Shown in pieces: positions 62,270-64,000 of a stretch of DNA of 64,000 nt; the stretch's first letter is position 1; the number at the start of each line of letters is the position of its first letter. The position numbers and the translations under genes are program-made. Location: contig NZ_AUCN01000017.1 in assembly GCF_000429785.1 (NCBI RefSeq), forward strand, positions 245,628 to 309,627. The letters run 5' to 3'. Source of the DNA: Chitinibacter tainanensis DSM 15459. GTDB taxonomy: Bacteria; Pseudomonadota; Gammaproteobacteria; Burkholderiales; Chitinibacteraceae. Under the pieces are notes generated by a model. It saw nothing but the letters and a program-made list of their open reading frames with translations, searched no databases and was not told the DNA's origin.

Positions 62270-64000
62270 TTACTCAGTACGACCGCTGGTCACGCGCTCG
62301 CGCTGGATCTTCCATTTGCCACCTTCCTGCACCAGCTCCAGCGTCTTTTGCACGGTGTCGCTGTAGTCTTGCGAGTGGTATTGCTGGGTGAAGGTCACTT
62401 CGCTGCGCTCTTTGCTCACCACTTTGCAGCTTGGCTGTTCCAGTTTCAGCGTGATCGGGCCTTCTTTGGTCACGCGCACGCGGCGTTTGGCGGCCCAATC
62501 GGCGCGGCTGCGGCCGCCACTGGCTTCGAAGCTTTGTGCGTAGAAGCCCAGATAGGTGTCCAGCTGTTTGCCCGACCACGCGGCCGACCAGTTGCTGACC
62601 AGATCGGTGACGGCTTTTTCGCAGGTGCTGCTGTCCGCCGGTTTGGCTTCCGGGGCTGGGGCCGGGGCAGGCATGGCTGGGCGCGGTGGACGACCGGCCA
62701 GTGCGGCGTCGCGGTCGAGTTTCACGCTGTCGATCAGATTGCCGCCGCAGGCGATTTTTTCATCATCGCTGATGCTGTCGCCCAGATCATCCGCCGGGGC
62801 GGTGTTTTCCAGCGGGGCCAGTTGCAGCGCGCCCAGCAGCTGGTGGGTTTGCGCCAGTACGCGCGCTTGCGCCAGCTGGTAGTCAAACTCGCCATTTACC
62901 AAGGCGATGCGGGCTTCAAACAATTCGTTTTCGGTATCCAGCACGTCCAAGAGCGAGCGCTGGCCAATGTCGAACTGGCGGCGGAAGGCATCGCGCGATT
63001 TCTCGGTGGCCAGCACGTGCTGATCCAAGTAGCCGATCTGCTCTTTCAGCTTGGCGGTGTCGTTCCAGGCGATCTGGGTGGTTTGGCGAATATCGCGGCA
63101 GACTTTGTCGCGCACTTCATAGGCCACGTTCAAGAGTTCGGCGTATTGCGCCGCGCGTGCCGTGGTGGTGCCACCGCGAAACAGGTTGTAATTCATCACC
63201 AGCTGAATGCTACCGTCGCGGTAGTTGCCATCCAGATTGTCGCGGTTTTTATCCAGGCCTTGGCTAGCGCGCAGCTCGAAGGTCGGGTAGTAATCGCTCT
63301 TCTTGTTTTGCGCGTCGGCGCGGGCCGAGCGGATGTTGTACACCGCGGCTTTGAATTGCGGGTTGGTTGCCAACTGAGTGCGCAGGCTGGCGGTATCGCG
63401 CGGCAAGACCGAGGCCAGATCAGCTGGTTTGCTCATGTCATTGCTTGGGGCCATGCCGGTCAGGCGTTCGTAGCGCGCGGAAACATCATGCAGATTGGAA
63501 GATTGGGTCAGCCAATTGGATTCGGCCAGCGCCAAACGGCCGGTGGCAGTTTCCAGATCCACGCGGCGGCCCACGCCGGCATTCACGCGCTCGGCGATCT
63601 GATCGTAGGTTTCTTTGTGAATGGCGTAATTGTCGCGGGCCAGATTCACCAGCTCGCGGTAGCGCAAGACATCCAGATACGCCTGGGTGGTTTCCAGCGC
63701 AGCTTGATCGCTGGCGGCCAGCAATTCGTAATAGCGAGTCAGTTTGCCATAGCCGAGGCGGCGCACTTCGGTTTGGGTGGCAAAGCCATCAAACAGCATC
63801 TGGCGCAATTCCAGATTCACGCCAGGGTGCGTGAAACTGCCGGTTTTGCTCTTCGGATAATCTTTGTTTTCGACGCCGTAATAGCCATTCAGATCGACGC
63901 GCGGATAGTAATTACCCTTGGCAGCATTTTGCTCTTCGCCCGCGGCTTTGTAGCTCAGCCATTTCATGCGTACTTCGGGGTTTTTGAGGATGGTTTGCTC
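62270..64000 (-). CDS. TolC/AggA-type outer-membrane secretion protein with NTF2-like C-terminal domain (partial)
   Basis: 577 codons are visible and the frame enters from the right edge (EQTILKNPEVRMKW). The main part is a type I secretion outer-membrane channel: GEEQNAAKGNYYPRVDLNGY, LRQMLFDGF, ALETTQAYLDVLRYRELV, MNYNLFRGGTTTARAAQYAE and the GQRSLLDVLDTENELFEA block. After a Pro/Ala linker (about 62630-62700), a 119-residue tail (62273-62629) reads like an NTF2/SnoaL-type domain (LVSNWSAAWSGKQLDTYLGF, then VQEGGKWKIQRERV). Likely exports a large adhesin; the ABC and adaptor genes are not visible. Confidence 0.9.
   Translation of the reverse strand, partial: EQTILKNPEVRMKWLSYKAAGEEQNAAKGNYYPRVDLNGYYGVENKDYPKSKTGSFTHPGVNLELRQMLFDGFATQTEVRRLGYGKLTRYYELLAASDQAALETTQAYLDVLRYRELVNLARDNYAIHKETYDQIAERVNAGVGRRVDLETATGRLALAESNWLTQSSNLHDVSARYERLTGMAPSNDMSKPADLASVLPRDTASLRTQLATNPQFKAAVYNIRSARADAQNKKSDYYPTFELRASQGLDKNRDNLDGNYRDGSIQLVMNYNLFRGGTTTARAAQYAELLNVAYEVRDKVCRDIRQTTQIAWNDTAKLKEQIGYLDQHVLATEKSRDAFRRQFDIGQRSLLDVLDTENELFEARIALVNGEFDYQLAQARVLAQTHQLLGALQLAPLENTAPADDLGDSISDDEKIACGGNLIDSVKLDRDAALAGRPPRPAMPAPAPAPEAKPADSSTCEKAVTDLVSNWSAAWSGKQLDTYLGFYAQSFEASGGRSRADWAAKRRVRVTKEGPITLKLEQPSCKVVSKERSEVTFTQQYHSQDYSDTVQKTLELVQEGGKWKIQRERVTSGRTE

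Noticed and set aside
1..64000. CRISPR array, prophage, toxin-antitoxin or other defence island
   Set aside because: No regularly spaced repeats, cas genes, phage structural genes or typical defence genes were seen. The macroglobulin/PbpC pair is an envelope-protection system already known.

Overview
The window looks like chromosomal DNA of a Gram-negative, flagellated, chemotactic betaproteobacterium. GC is high (my impression is just under 60 percent), spacing is tight, and many genes overlap by start/stop codons. Gene content (RelA-type synthetase, YebC, FliE-J, a seven-gene che operon, CysTWA, AEP-type phosphonate genes) points to Neisseriales, perhaps the Chitinibacteraceae group. That placement is inference. 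I see no prophage, transposase, CRISPR array or plasmid function.

Region 1 (1-7330, all minus strand) is a 2-aminoethylphosphonate (AEP) uptake and breakdown cluster. Read 5'->3' it is: binding protein phnS, ATPase phnT, a permease split into two frames, a PhnZ-like HD oxygenase, transaminase phnW, hydrolase phnX, and an FAD amine oxidase cut by the window edge. GTCTAGAC palindromes upstream of phnS and phnW suggest a shared GntR/HutC-type repressor.

Region 2 (7325-13680, minus) has a Tat-exported PhoD-type phosphatase lipoprotein, an RstAB-like two-component pair and a beta-lactamase-fold lipoprotein. Region 3 (13999-17051) has a Na+/H+ antiporter-family membrane protein, a two-helix mini-ORF interrupted by an amber codon, an RBBP9-type hydrolase and an EAL protein.

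Region 4 (17169-23890) is sulfate import: sbp alone, then sbp2-cysT-cysW-cysA, then a KdgM-like porin that shares an upstream motif with sbp2, then a small DUF2325 protein. Region 5 (24152-32051) is an alpha-2-macroglobulin/PbpC pair. It is followed by yebC and a GST-like gene.

Region 6 (33850-49626, plus) is cheY-cheA-cheW-mcp-cheR-cheD-cheB, an FlrC/FleR-type sigma-54 activator, then fliE-F-G-H-I-J. Next come tRNA-Arg(CCT), pyruvate kinase, a dCache chemoreceptor and relA. Region 7 (55944-64000) holds housekeeping and accessory genes (DUF2062, rsgA, phhB, an M48 protease, orn, pncC/cinA, a WYL regulator, a VOC protein). It ends in a LuxR-type regulator and a TolC-type secretion channel with an extra NTF2-like C-terminal domain, cut by the right edge.

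No clearly new multi-gene system is visible. The observations most worth a second look are: the split phosphonate permease; a PhnZ-like oxygenase inside a PhnW/PhnX operon; a family of intergenic hairpins with GGTATA...TATACC ends; a dispersed 70-bp inverted repeat pair; GFGFF-type repeats in CheA; the porin/sulfate link; and the TolC-NTF2 fusion.
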